From the NCBI GenBank assembly GCA_002411615.1, contig DHOF01000095.1, forward strand, positions 5,878-12,281: a stretch of DNA of 6,404 nucleotides. The letters run 5' to 3'. Positions within the stretch are counted from its first letter, which is position 1. Each line of letters begins with the position of its first letter. The notes under the pieces were generated by a model. It did not search any database. It saw only the letters and a program-made list of their open reading frames with translations, and had not been told where the DNA came from. The DNA is from Ruminococcaceae bacterium UBA5397. Its GTDB lineage: Bacteria > Bacillota > Clostridia > Oscillospirales > Acutalibacteraceae. Positions 1-5,662 of the stretch are shown in pieces. Position numbers and translations under genes: made by a program.

Positions 1-246
1 GGCGCTGAATTCGTTTTCACCGCCGGCGAACAGGAGTTCTATGCTTCCAAGGGATTCGTAAATGAACCCCAGCGTTGCAAGGCCTGCCGTGATGCCCGCA
101 AGAATGCCGCTAGACCGGCACGTGAGATGTATACCGCAATTTGCGCAAACTGCGGTAAAGAAGCAAAAGTTCCCTTTAAGCCGCGTGAAGACCGTCCTGT
201 ATATTGCAGTGAGTGCTTTGCAAAGATGAAGGAGCAGCAGGGTTAA
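1..246 (+). CDS. Zinc-ribbon protein with CxxC-x17-CxxC domain (3' part, 5' end outside window)
   Basis: The first base is already inside an open frame that ends at TAA 244-246, leaving 81 visible residues. Two cysteine pairs suggest zinc-ribbon modules. CKAC (visible residues 26-29) follows the EFVFTAGEQEFYASKGF segment typical of the 'probable zinc-ribbon' family (Pfam zf-trcl type), whose first CxxC would lie upstream of the window. CANC (48-51) and CSEC (69-72) are separated by exactly 17 residues, matching the small CxxC-x17-CxxC domain common in Clostridia. The middle is basic (many Arg/Lys), consistent with nucleic-acid contact, but the function of these families is not established. 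By hand count the fragment is about 52% GC, and it favours codons such as GCC, AAG and CGT, unlike the A/T-richer genes to its right; this could mean high expression. The gene is monocistronic at its 3' end because a strong terminator follows. Confidence 0.85.
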   Translation, partial: GAEFVFTAGEQEFYASKGFVNEPQRCKACRDARKNAARPAREMYTAICANCGKEAKVPFKPREDRPVYCSECFAKMKEQQG

Positions 247-273
247 GTTGATTCTTTAATCTAACCATCATCT

Positions 274-312
274 AAATGGTGTCTCAGATAAAACCTGAGG
301 CACCATTTTGTA
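274..312 (+). terminator. Rho-independent terminator of the zinc-ribbon gene
   Basis: Arms 274-287 and 295-308 form a 14-bp stem with one T-G wobble (282/300) and a 7-base loop, ataaaac. The right arm runs into TTTT followed by GTATT. It sits 27 bases after the stop at 246 and is oriented to end plus-strand transcription. The A/T-rich base of the stem also gives an A-tract on the left, but no gene approaches from the right, so bidirectional use is not implied. Confidence 0.88.
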
Positions 313-341
313 TTGCAAAAGAAATTTTGGAGTATTATAAT
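313..341 (+). promoter_or_regulatory. Sigma-A type promoter for the DUF1858 gene
   Basis: A perfect -10 box TATAAT lies at 336-341. A -35 box TTGCAA (4 of 6 match to TTGACA, with the important TTG) lies at 313-318, and the spacer is 17 bases, the optimum. Transcription would start near 348 and give a leader of about 34 bases before the ATG at 382. The -35 box touches the U-tract of the preceding terminator, so the two transcription units are packed back to back. I see no operator-like repeat around it. Because the hairpin at 603-632 lacks a U-tract, this promoter may also feed the trmK operon. Confidence 0.75.
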
Positions 342-381
342 AAAAGAAAAAAGAAATCGAAAAAGTGTGGAGGAATCTCTT

Positions 382-579
382 ATGAAGATTACCAAAGATA
401 CCATTATTGGAGATATTATTGATATAGATCCATCAACGACTCCTTATTTTTTAGAGATGGGAATGCATTGTCTCGGATGCCCTGCTTCTAGAGGAGAAAC
501 TCTTGAAGATGCCTGTATGGTACATGGCATCAATCCGGACGAGCTGATCGAAAAATTAAACCAGCATCTCTCTAAATGA
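382..579 (+). CDS. DUF1858 small redox-disulfide protein
   Basis: The 65-residue product fits the DUF1858 family, also described as the 'hybrid cluster protein-associated redox disulfide domain'. The fold is a short helical domain opening with MKITKDTIIGDIID and carrying the hallmark MGMHCLGCP, where Cys30 and Cys33 form a CxxC pair; a third cysteine is Cys45. Members occur alone or fused to redox enzymes, and a role in thiol/metal redox or cluster handling is suggested but not proven. The start is ATG 382 because GGAGG at 369-373 sits 8 bases upstream and the family N-terminus begins there. A longer reading from TTG 313 would run through the promoter and adds a Lys-rich, family-unlike leader. 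The gene has its own promoter (313-341). It has no signal peptide or membrane segment, so the protein should be cytosolic. Confidence 0.88.
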   Translation: MKITKDTIIGDIIDIDPSTTPYFLEMGMHCLGCPASRGETLEDACMVHGINPDELIEKLNQHLSK

Positions 580-602
580 AATCTTTCAGATAATTGCCTA
601 AC

Positions 603-632
603 GCCGTCCGACAGATCGTTTTGCCGGACGGC
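603..632 (+). other. GC-rich hairpin between DUF1858 gene and trmK
   Basis: GCCGTCCG (603-610) and CGGACGGC (625-632) are exact reverse complements around a 14-base loop. A second layer, TCAGAT (586-591) with ATCTGA (633-638), could extend the structure across an 11-base one-sided bulge. No run of T follows on either strand, so it is not a canonical terminator. It ends 10 bases before the trmK Shine-Dalgarno AAGGAG (643-648). It may be a weak or decayed terminator, an mRNA-stabilising 3' end, or a leader structure affecting trmK; the sequence does not decide which. Confidence 0.6.
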
Positions 633-660
633 ATCTGATTATAAGGAGCGAAAATTATAA

Positions 661-1350
661 ATGGGATGTCCTTTTCCTAAGCTTGGCGAACGTTTGCAGC
701 TTTGTGCTTCTTTTGTTCGTTCTGGGGTTAGACTATGCGATATTGGAACAGATCATGGCTATCTGCCGATTGTTTTAGCAAAACAGCAAAAAATTCTTTA
801 TGCCATTGCTTCGGATATTCGTCCTGGCCCTCTTCAGAATGCCAAAGAAAATCTTTTGCGGTATAACGTCTCCCATCTGGTGGAAACCAGAATTTCTGAC
901 GGACTTTTGGAAATTGGAGAAGAAGAAGCAGATGATTTTGTGATAGCCGGCATGGGCGGCGAGCTGATTATGAAAATTTTATCACAGAAATCATGGGTTA
1001 AAAATCCAAAAAAGCATTGGATTTTGCAGCCAATGTCAAAAGCCTTTGAACTTAGGGAGTTTTTATTTGAGAATGGCTTTTTTACGCAGCAAGAAGAAGC
1101 TGTCATCGATGATAAAAAAGTCTATTCTGTGATGCTGATTTCCTATGCACCGGAAAAAATTCGTCGACACCCGGGAGATTTATATATTGGGCAAATTCGT
1201 GCGGATTCTGAAGCCGGAAAAGCTTACTATCGAAAAGAACTGGAAGATTTGGAGAAGCGTCGTAAGGGAGCAATGATCTCCCATAAAGAAGCAGAAAAAG
1301 AAAGGTATGCTGCCGAAATTTTGGTGATTCGGAAGCTGGAAAATCTTTAA
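661..1350 (+). CDS. trmK: tRNA (adenine22-N1)-methyltransferase TrmK
   Basis: TrmK transfers a methyl group from S-adenosylmethionine to N1 of A22 in the D-arm region of tRNAs, in the cytosol. The 229-residue length is normal for the family. The Rossmann methyltransferase part shows the SAM loop DIGTDHGYLP (27-36), the acidic second strand ASDIRPGPLQNA (50-61), ISDGL (78-82), and the family signature VIAGMGGELI (94-103). WILQPMSKAFELREFL follows, as in other TrmK proteins. The C-terminal part, about 186-229, is charged and helical, matching the coiled-coil domain of TrmK. An in-frame TAA (658-660) directly precedes ATG 661, so no longer start exists. The Shine-Dalgarno AAGGAG (643-648) is a rather long 12 bases away. 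The next gene starts 12 bases after the stop; the trmK-nif3 pairing is the same as yqfN-yqfO of Bacillus subtilis. Confidence 0.93.
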   Translation: MGCPFPKLGERLQLCASFVRSGVRLCDIGTDHGYLPIVLAKQQKILYAIASDIRPGPLQNAKENLLRYNVSHLVETRISDGLLEIGEEEADDFVIAGMGGELIMKILSQKSWVKNPKKHWILQPMSKAFELREFLFENGFFTQQEEAVIDDKKVYSVMLISYAPEKIRRHPGDLYIGQIRADSEAGKAYYRKELEDLEKRRKGAMISHKEAEKERYAAEILVIRKLENL

Positions 1351-1362
1351 GAGGAGAGGATT

Positions 1363-2133
1363 ATGATGACGAAAGCACTTGATGTTTATCAATATATTGA
1401 CAGTTTTGCCCCTTTTAGTCATGCAATGGATTTTGATAACCCGGGGCTTCTCGTCGGAGATGGTTCCGAAAAAGTCTCTACTGCAGTTTTAGCTTTGGAT
1501 ATTACTCCAGATGTAGTAGAAGAAGCAAAGCAAAAAGGAGCCCAATTGATCATAAGCCATCATCCGGTTATTTTTACACCGCTCAAAAAGCTAATTCCGG
1601 GAACAGCTCCTTATGAGCTGGTTCGCAACGGAATCGCTGCTATTTGTGCGCATACCAATTTGGATATGGCTCATGGTGGAGTCAATGATTGTCTTGCTGA
1701 TGGCTTGGAATTAACGAACATCAGGACTTTAAAAGAATATGCACCTGGATTTCGAGAGGCACTGATGGGGGATTTGAAAACGCCAATGGCTCCTTTGGAG
1801 TTTGCAAGATTTGTAAAGGAAGCATTACATGCCGACGGTCTTCGCTATACGAAAGGAAATAAACAAATTCGTACAGTTGGTCTTTGCAGTGGGGGAGGAA
1901 TTGATCTACTCGAAACTGCTATGCAAATGGGATGCGATGCTTTTGTAACAGGGGAAAGTAAGCATAATTTTTTGGTGGAAGCTAACTCTTGTCATTATAC
2001 GTTGGTAGATGCAGGGCATTTCTTTACAGAAGATGTTGTTATTGAACCACTTCGTAAAAAATTAGAGACCCGTTTTCCAGAAGTCTGTTGGATAAAATCG
2101 GTCGTTATGAAAAGTCCGGCTTTTTATCTTTAA
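1363..2133 (+). CDS. Nif3/YbgI-family dinuclear metal-centre protein
   Basis: The product belongs to the Nif3-like family, often annotated as 'GTP cyclohydrolase I type 2'. Members form toroidal hexamers with two metal ions per subunit; the physiological substrate is unsettled, so the cyclohydrolase label should be treated with caution. The expected ligands are visible: IISHHPVIF with His66 and His67, HTNLD with His97 and Asp101, and DAGHFFTE with His220 and Glu224. DNPGLLVGD (25-33) and the glycine-rich CSGGG (175-179) are also family-typical. At 256 residues it has the short YbgI form, without the PII-like insert that makes B. subtilis YqfO about 370 residues. AGGAG at 1352-1356 lies 6 bases before ATG 1363 and 9 before the second ATG at 1366, so either Met could be the first residue. 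It is translated in series with trmK (12-base gap) and rqcH (16-base gap). Confidence 0.92.
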   Translation: MMTKALDVYQYIDSFAPFSHAMDFDNPGLLVGDGSEKVSTAVLALDITPDVVEEAKQKGAQLIISHHPVIFTPLKKLIPGTAPYELVRNGIAAICAHTNLDMAHGGVNDCLADGLELTNIRTLKEYAPGFREALMGDLKTPMAPLEFARFVKEALHADGLRYTKGNKQIRTVGLCSGGGIDLLETAMQMGCDAFVTGESKHNFLVEANSCHYTLVDAGHFFTEDVVIEPLRKKLETRFPEVCWIKSVVMKSPAFYL

Positions 2134-2149
2134 GGGGGAAATTTAACGC

Positions 2150-3910
2150 ATGGCCTTAGATGGCGCATTTTTACATCATTTAAAACATGAAATTGAAGGA
2201 ATAGCACTGGGGGCAAGAGTTGATAAACTTTATCAGCCCAATCGGAATGAAATTGTTTTGATTCTGCGCTCCAGAGAAGGAATGTGGAAATTGCTGCTCT
2301 CTACCAGAGCAAACAGTGCAAGAATTCATTTTATTCCTTCGATTCCAGAAAATCCAAAGGTCCCGCCGATGCTTTGCATGCTTCTGCGGAAGAGACTTGT
2401 TGGAGCAAGACTAGTCGGGATTCGTCAGCCGGGGCTGGAACGCGTTCTGCTGCTCGATTTTGATGCCATCAATGAACTAGGAGACTCTGTCCGTTTAACG
2501 CTTGCTGCGGAAATTATGGGCCGTTACAGCAACCTGATTTTAATTGATGAAAATGGAAAAGTGATTGATGCTCTAAAGCGGGTAAGCGCAGAAATGAGTT
2601 CTGAGCGTTTGGTATTGCCGGGAATTACCTATGAGCTGCCACCGCCGCAAGCGAAACTTTGCCTTTTAGATTTCTCTCCAGAAGAAATCATTCAAAAAAT
2701 GGAATCGCTGCCCGCCAATATGGAACTTTCAAAAGCTCTTTTAAAAAGCGTACAAGGACTTTCTCCGATCGTATGCAGAGAGCTGCAGTTTCAAATTGGC
2801 AGGGGACAGGAACTTTTTAATCACTCTCTTTCTAATGAAATGAAAGAACGTACGGCTTTCTTTTTAGGACAACTAAAAGAAATCGTACTCCATTGCTCTG
2901 GAACTCCATGTATGATATCCAACAATGAAAAGCCGTTCGACTTTTCATTTCTGCCGATTCACCAGTATGGAACACAGGCTGTACTCAATCAAAAAGAAAA
3001 TTTTTCTGAATTGTTGGACGATTTTTATGGAGAGAGAGATCGCGTAGAGAGAATGCGGATAAAAAGCCGCGATTTGCTTCATATTCTCTCTACTTCGTCA
3101 GACCGGTTAAGCAGGAAAATCAATACACAGCGGGGAGAACTAGAGCAATGTGCAAAGCGTGATGAACTAAGACTTTGCGGAGACTTGCTGAGTGCAAATT
3201 TGTATCGGATTGAGAAAGGTGCTTCTTCAGTTCAGCTCGAAAACTTTTATGAAGAAGCGATGCCAATAAAGACAATTTCTCTTGATCCAGCCTTAACGGC
3301 CAATCAAAACGCGCAAAAATATTATAAAGAATATCGGAAAGCGCATACGGCAGAACAGATATTGACCGTCCAGATTCATGAAGCAGAAAAAGAACTTCGT
3401 TATCTTGATACCGTTTTTGATGAGCTTTCACGAGCGGAACTCGAAAGGGATCTAAACGAAATCCGCGCAGAGTTAATGGAGCAGGGATATATCAGAATTC
3501 CAAAAGGGACAAAGCAAAAACAGCCGAAAGAATCCATTCCGTGGAAATTTATGACCAGTGATGGGCATTCTGTTTTGGTTGGACGAAACAACCACCAAAA
3601 TGACTTGCTTACTTTAAAAAAAGCGCACAAAAACGATCTATGGTTTCATACACAGAAAGTTCCAGGCTCCCATGTGATTTTAGAAATTTCTGGGGAAATC
3701 CCTTCCGAAACAGCTATTTTGGAATGCGCTTCTTTGGCAGCTTTTTACAGTCACGCGAAGGATTCTGCTCAAGTCCCCGTAGATTATACGCTGGTACGCT
3801 ATATCAGTAAACCGCAGGGGGCAAAACCTGGTATGGTTATTTATCGAGAGCAGAAAACGATTTACTGTACTCCTGATCCAGAGATCATAAAACAAATGAA
3901 GAAATCTTAA
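2150..3910 (+). CDS. rqcH: RqcH, NFACT-family ribosome quality control protein (Rqc2/NEMF homologue)
   Basis: RqcH binds 50S subunits that still carry a stalled peptidyl-tRNA and recruits tRNA-Ala to add a C-terminal alanine tail that marks the peptide for proteolysis. Older annotation calls it a fibronectin-binding protein (FbpA). The 586 residues show the full layout: NFACT-N (about 1-180) with ALDGAFLHHLKHEI at the start, PPMLCMLLRK (72-81) and EIMGRYSN (121-128); a helix-hairpin-helix-like stretch around SVQGLSPIVCREL (200-212); a long coiled-coil (about 285-445) interrupted by a segment with LDPALTANQNAQKYYKEY (378-395); and NFACT-R (about 463-570) with DLWFHTQKVPGSHVIL (496-511). The position matching B. 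subtilis Asp97-Arg98, needed for tail synthesis, reads Glu97-Arg98. There is no signal peptide or LPXTG-like anchor, so a cytosolic role fits. AAGGGGG (2132-2138) overlaps the nif3 stop and lies 11 bases before the ATG. Confidence 0.94.
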   Translation: MALDGAFLHHLKHEIEGIALGARVDKLYQPNRNEIVLILRSREGMWKLLLSTRANSARIHFIPSIPENPKVPPMLCMLLRKRLVGARLVGIRQPGLERVLLLDFDAINELGDSVRLTLAAEIMGRYSNLILIDENGKVIDALKRVSAEMSSERLVLPGITYELPPPQAKLCLLDFSPEEIIQKMESLPANMELSKALLKSVQGLSPIVCRELQFQIGRGQELFNHSLSNEMKERTAFFLGQLKEIVLHCSGTPCMISNNEKPFDFSFLPIHQYGTQAVLNQKENFSELLDDFYGERDRVERMRIKSRDLLHILSTSSDRLSRKINTQRGELEQCAKRDELRLCGDLLSANLYRIEKGASSVQLENFYEEAMPIKTISLDPALTANQNAQKYYKEYRKAHTAEQILTVQIHEAEKELRYLDTVFDELSRAELERDLNEIRAELMEQGYIRIPKGTKQKQPKESIPWKFMTSDGHSVLVGRNNHQNDLLTLKKAHKNDLWFHTQKVPGSHVILEISGEIPSETAILECASLAAFYSHAKDSAQVPVDYTLVRYISKPQGAKPGMVIYREQKTIYCTPDPEIIKQMKKS

Positions 3911-3934
3911 ATTCTTTGAGAAAGGATTTTTGTG

Positions 3935-4333
3935 ATGGATGATAAACAAAGAGAAAGTGATTTAGCCAAAGCTCATCAGCTGCGTGATGAAGTGATGCAG
4001 GGGCTTCATGCAGGAGAACCAGCGGAGCGCTTGCTTCTGAAAGCAATCGAGAGTATGGCGCTAACCGAAGATGACACGGTTTCTTTTGCAGAGGCAAAGC
4101 AAACGATGATTGCAGTCTATGGGGACGCGTTAGGACAAAAAGTTCCTCTGCAGATTGAATTGGAAGAGTTCCAAAAGCGCAGAGAACGAATTAAAGACTC
4201 CTATGAGCGTTTTCAAAATACAGAGGAGCCGGATACCCTTGAGAGAATGTTGAATGCAATTCGTACCCATGATCACCGAATTGAGTATTTAAAAGCACGT
4301 TTAGCTGATCATTCGCAGTCTCAGGAAGAATAA
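3935..4333 (+). CDS. Uncharacterised charged helical protein downstream of rqcH
   Basis: I do not recognise this 132-residue protein. It has no cysteine, no tryptophan, no signal peptide and no membrane segment, and it is rich in Glu, Asp, Arg and Gln. Residues 5-67 look like a helical bundle (AKAHQLRDEVMQGL, then AERLLLKAIESMAL). Residues 73-125 look like two amphipathic, possibly coiled-coil helices (LEEFQKRRERIKDSYERF and LERMLNAIRTHDHRIEYLKARL) joined by a NTEEPD turn, and the C-terminus is polar. ATG 3935 is preferred because AAGGA (3922-3926) is 8 bases upstream; GTG 3932 is in frame directly before it, with a 5-base spacing. It starts 24 bases after the rqcH stop and ends 4 bases before the operon terminator, so it is the last gene of the trmK-nif3-rqcH unit. 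The gene is probably real, given its Shine-Dalgarno site, placement and open length. Any link to ribosome rescue rests only on position. Confidence 0.8.
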   Translation: MDDKQRESDLAKAHQLRDEVMQGLHAGEPAERLLLKAIESMALTEDDTVSFAEAKQTMIAVYGDALGQKVPLQIELEEFQKRRERIKDSYERFQNTEEPDTLERMLNAIRTHDHRIEYLKARLADHSQSQEE

Positions 4334-4337
4334 AATA

Positions 4338-4387
4338 AAACGAAAAAGCAGCTTTTCATTTTTATCTGAAAAGCTGCTTTTTCGTTT
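4338..4387. terminator. Bidirectional terminator shared by two convergent operons
   Basis: Arms 4338-4358 and 4367-4387 are exact reverse complements over 21 bp around the 8-base loop tttttatc. The stem holds a GCAGC/GCTGC core flanked by an A-run on the left and a T-run on the right, so read on either strand the RNA ends in a stem followed by U-rich sequence. It begins 4 bases after the stop of the plus-strand gene and ends 15 bases before the stop codon of the minus-strand ACT gene. It can therefore end both the trmK-rqcH operon and the dap operon. Confidence 0.92.
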
Positions 4388-4402
4388 ATAAAATGTAAAG
4401 AT

Positions 4403-4867
4403 TCAATTTTTTTGAACAGCACTTTGAATCGCTTTTAACGTATCGTTGTAATCTGCTTCTGTTACAAGAACCGAAATATCTACATCGGAAGTTGTAACGA
4501 TTCGAAAATCGGTATTAATAGAAGAAAACGCTGCAAAGATTTTTGCAGCCATGCCTGGAGTCTGCACCATATTTTCGTCGTAAATATTAATCTTACAGTT
4601 ATTACTGCTGATAATAGGTTTAATTTGCGCTTTCTCTCGTAAAGCGGAAGTAAATTTTAAAATTTTTCCTAAATCTTCATCCATGATGGTAAAGGAAATT
4701 GCAGTGGACCCTCCTTGATTTGGCGAAAAAGAAATCATATCTACATTTACGCCTAAATCTGCGATCTTTTCAAACACCTTTGAAATAAAATCAGGGTCAA
4801 CTGGACAGTTAAGCAAAGTCACAAGAGTAATTTCGCTAGTAGTGGAGATCGATTCATTTTCACGCAT
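4403..4867 (-). CDS. Stand-alone tandem ACT-domain protein, aspartokinase regulatory-domain-like
   Basis: The 154-residue protein consists of two ACT domains and nothing else. ACT1 is about 12-80 (ITLVTLLNCPVDPDFISKVFEKIADLGVNVDMISFS) and ACT2 about 84-152 (CKINIYDENM, TPGMAAKIFAAF, IVTTSDVDISVLV). The second domain resembles the C-terminal ACT domain of aspartokinases, where a similar TSE-x-x-IS stretch helps bind lysine or threonine. The amino-acid kinase domain (about 250 residues) is absent, and the upstream DNA is dapB, so this is not a broken kinase. B. subtilis aspartokinase II has a separate beta subunit of similar size and content, made from an internal start of lysC. This protein could be a comparable regulatory subunit or a lysine sensor (inference). 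Its ATG shares one base with the dapB stop (TAATG), and an AAGGGGGG site lies 8 bases upstream, so translation is probably coupled to dapB. A shared terminator follows. Confidence 0.85.
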   Translation of the reverse strand: MRENESISTTSEITLVTLLNCPVDPDFISKVFEKIADLGVNVDMISFSPNQGGSTAISFTIMDEDLGKILKFTSALREKAQIKPIISSNNCKINIYDENMVQTPGMAAKIFAAFSSINTDFRIVTTSDVDISVLVTEADYNDTLKAIQSAVQKN

Positions 4868-5631
4868 TAAAATTGCCCCCCTTCTTTTAAAAGATCAGAC
4901 ATCTGATAAAATCCGGCTGGTTTTCCCGCAAGGAAGCAAGCAGCGTTAATTGCACCGATTGCAAAAATTTCTCTCGATTGAGCGGAGTGGGTTAATGTAA
5001 TCACTTCGTGATGGCCGGCAAACATTACTTCATGTTCTCCGATAATGGTTCCGCCGCGAATAGATGAAATGCCGATCTCGCTTTTCTCACGTTTCTTTCT
5101 CTGAGAGTGGCGGTCAAAGACATAATGAGTCTCATCTCGGACAGACGAAATGCCATCTGCAATCATTAACGCTGTTCCGCTGGGAGCATCTAATTTTTGG
5201 TTGTGATGTTTTTCGATGATTTCAACATCAAAATCAGTCCCGAGAATTTTTGCAGCTTTTTTTGCAAGCTCAATCAGCAGATTGATTCCAATCGACATGT
5301 TTCCAGACCGAAAAATAGGAATTTCCTCAGAAGCTTTTTTGATCTCTTTTTCCTGTTCTTCACTATATCCAGTTGTACAGAAGACAACCGGAATCTTTTT
5401 GTTTTTTGCGTAGGACAGTAGGGAAGAGAGTGCTGCCGGATTAGAAAAATCAATGATAACATCTGCTTTTTCAGCTACATTAACTGGATTTGCATAAACT
5501 GGAAATTTGCAGGGGACAGCATTTAAATCAATACCCGCAACCACTTGAGCATTTTTTCGATTTTCCAGCTCCTGAGCGACTACTTTTCCCATGTGACCAT
5601 TACATCCACTGATCAAAATTTTCGTTCCCAT
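4867..5631 (-). CDS. dapB: 4-hydroxy-tetrahydrodipicolinate reductase DapB
   Basis: DapB reduces 4-hydroxy-tetrahydrodipicolinate (the DapA product) with NAD(P)H to tetrahydrodipicolinate, the second step of the diaminopimelate/lysine branch, which supplies the peptidoglycan cross-link residue. The 254 residues show the nucleotide-binding loop ISGCNGHMG (7-15), VIIDFSNP (58-65), CTTGYS (85-90), the active-site signature EIIEKHHNQKLDAPSGTA (137-154), and GISSIRGGTIIGEHEV (187-202). His142 and Lys146 align with the E. coli catalytic His159 and Lys163. The length is close to other Firmicute DapB proteins, and no key residue is missing. The start at 5631 is supported by the Rossmann strand beginning at residue 3. 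The only Shine-Dalgarno-like site, AGGA (complement of 5645-5648), is 13 bases away, which is long. It lies 31 bases after dapA and overlaps the ACT gene by one base. Confidence 0.96.
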   Translation of the reverse strand: MGTKILISGCNGHMGKVVAQELENRKNAQVVAGIDLNAVPCKFPVYANPVNVAEKADVIIDFSNPAALSSLLSYAKNKKIPVVFCTTGYSEEQEKEIKKASEEIPIFRSGNMSIGINLLIELAKKAAKILGTDFDVEIIEKHHNQKLDAPSGTALMIADGISSVRDETHYVFDRHSQRKKREKSEIGISSIRGGTIIGEHEVMFAGHHEVITLTHSAQSREIFAIGAINAACFLAGKPAGFYQMSDLLKEGGQF

Positions 5632-5662
5632 GATTTTTTACACATCCTGTTTCATGAAATTT

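Noticed and set aside
313..381. N-terminal extension of the DUF1858 gene from TTG 313
   Set aside because: It would be translated from the promoter DNA itself, has no ribosome site, and adds a leader unlike the family; ATG 382 has GGAGG 8 bases upstream.
621..644. Possible trmK promoter, TTGCCG (621-626) with TTATAA (639-644)
   Set aside because: The spacer is only 12 bases and the -10 box overlaps the Shine-Dalgarno, so a transcript from it would lack the ribosome site.
834..1422. Minus-strand open frames within trmK and across the trmK-nif3 junction
   Set aside because: They lie opposite confidently identified genes, lack ribosome sites and show no recognisable protein features.
2150..3910. 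Surface fibronectin-binding adhesin reading of the NFACT protein
   Set aside because: There is no signal peptide, membrane segment or wall anchor, and the full NFACT-N, coiled-coil and NFACT-R layout fits RqcH.
3120..4097. Minus-strand open frames opposite rqcH and the downstream gene
   Set aside because: They are shadows of the rqcH coding frame, with low-complexity Ser/Phe/Leu-rich translations and no start signals.
5650..5659. Perfect 10-base palindrome TTTCATGAAA between dapA and dapB
   Set aside because: It is short and A/T-rich, inside an operon and partly explained by chance; no second copy was noticed nearby.
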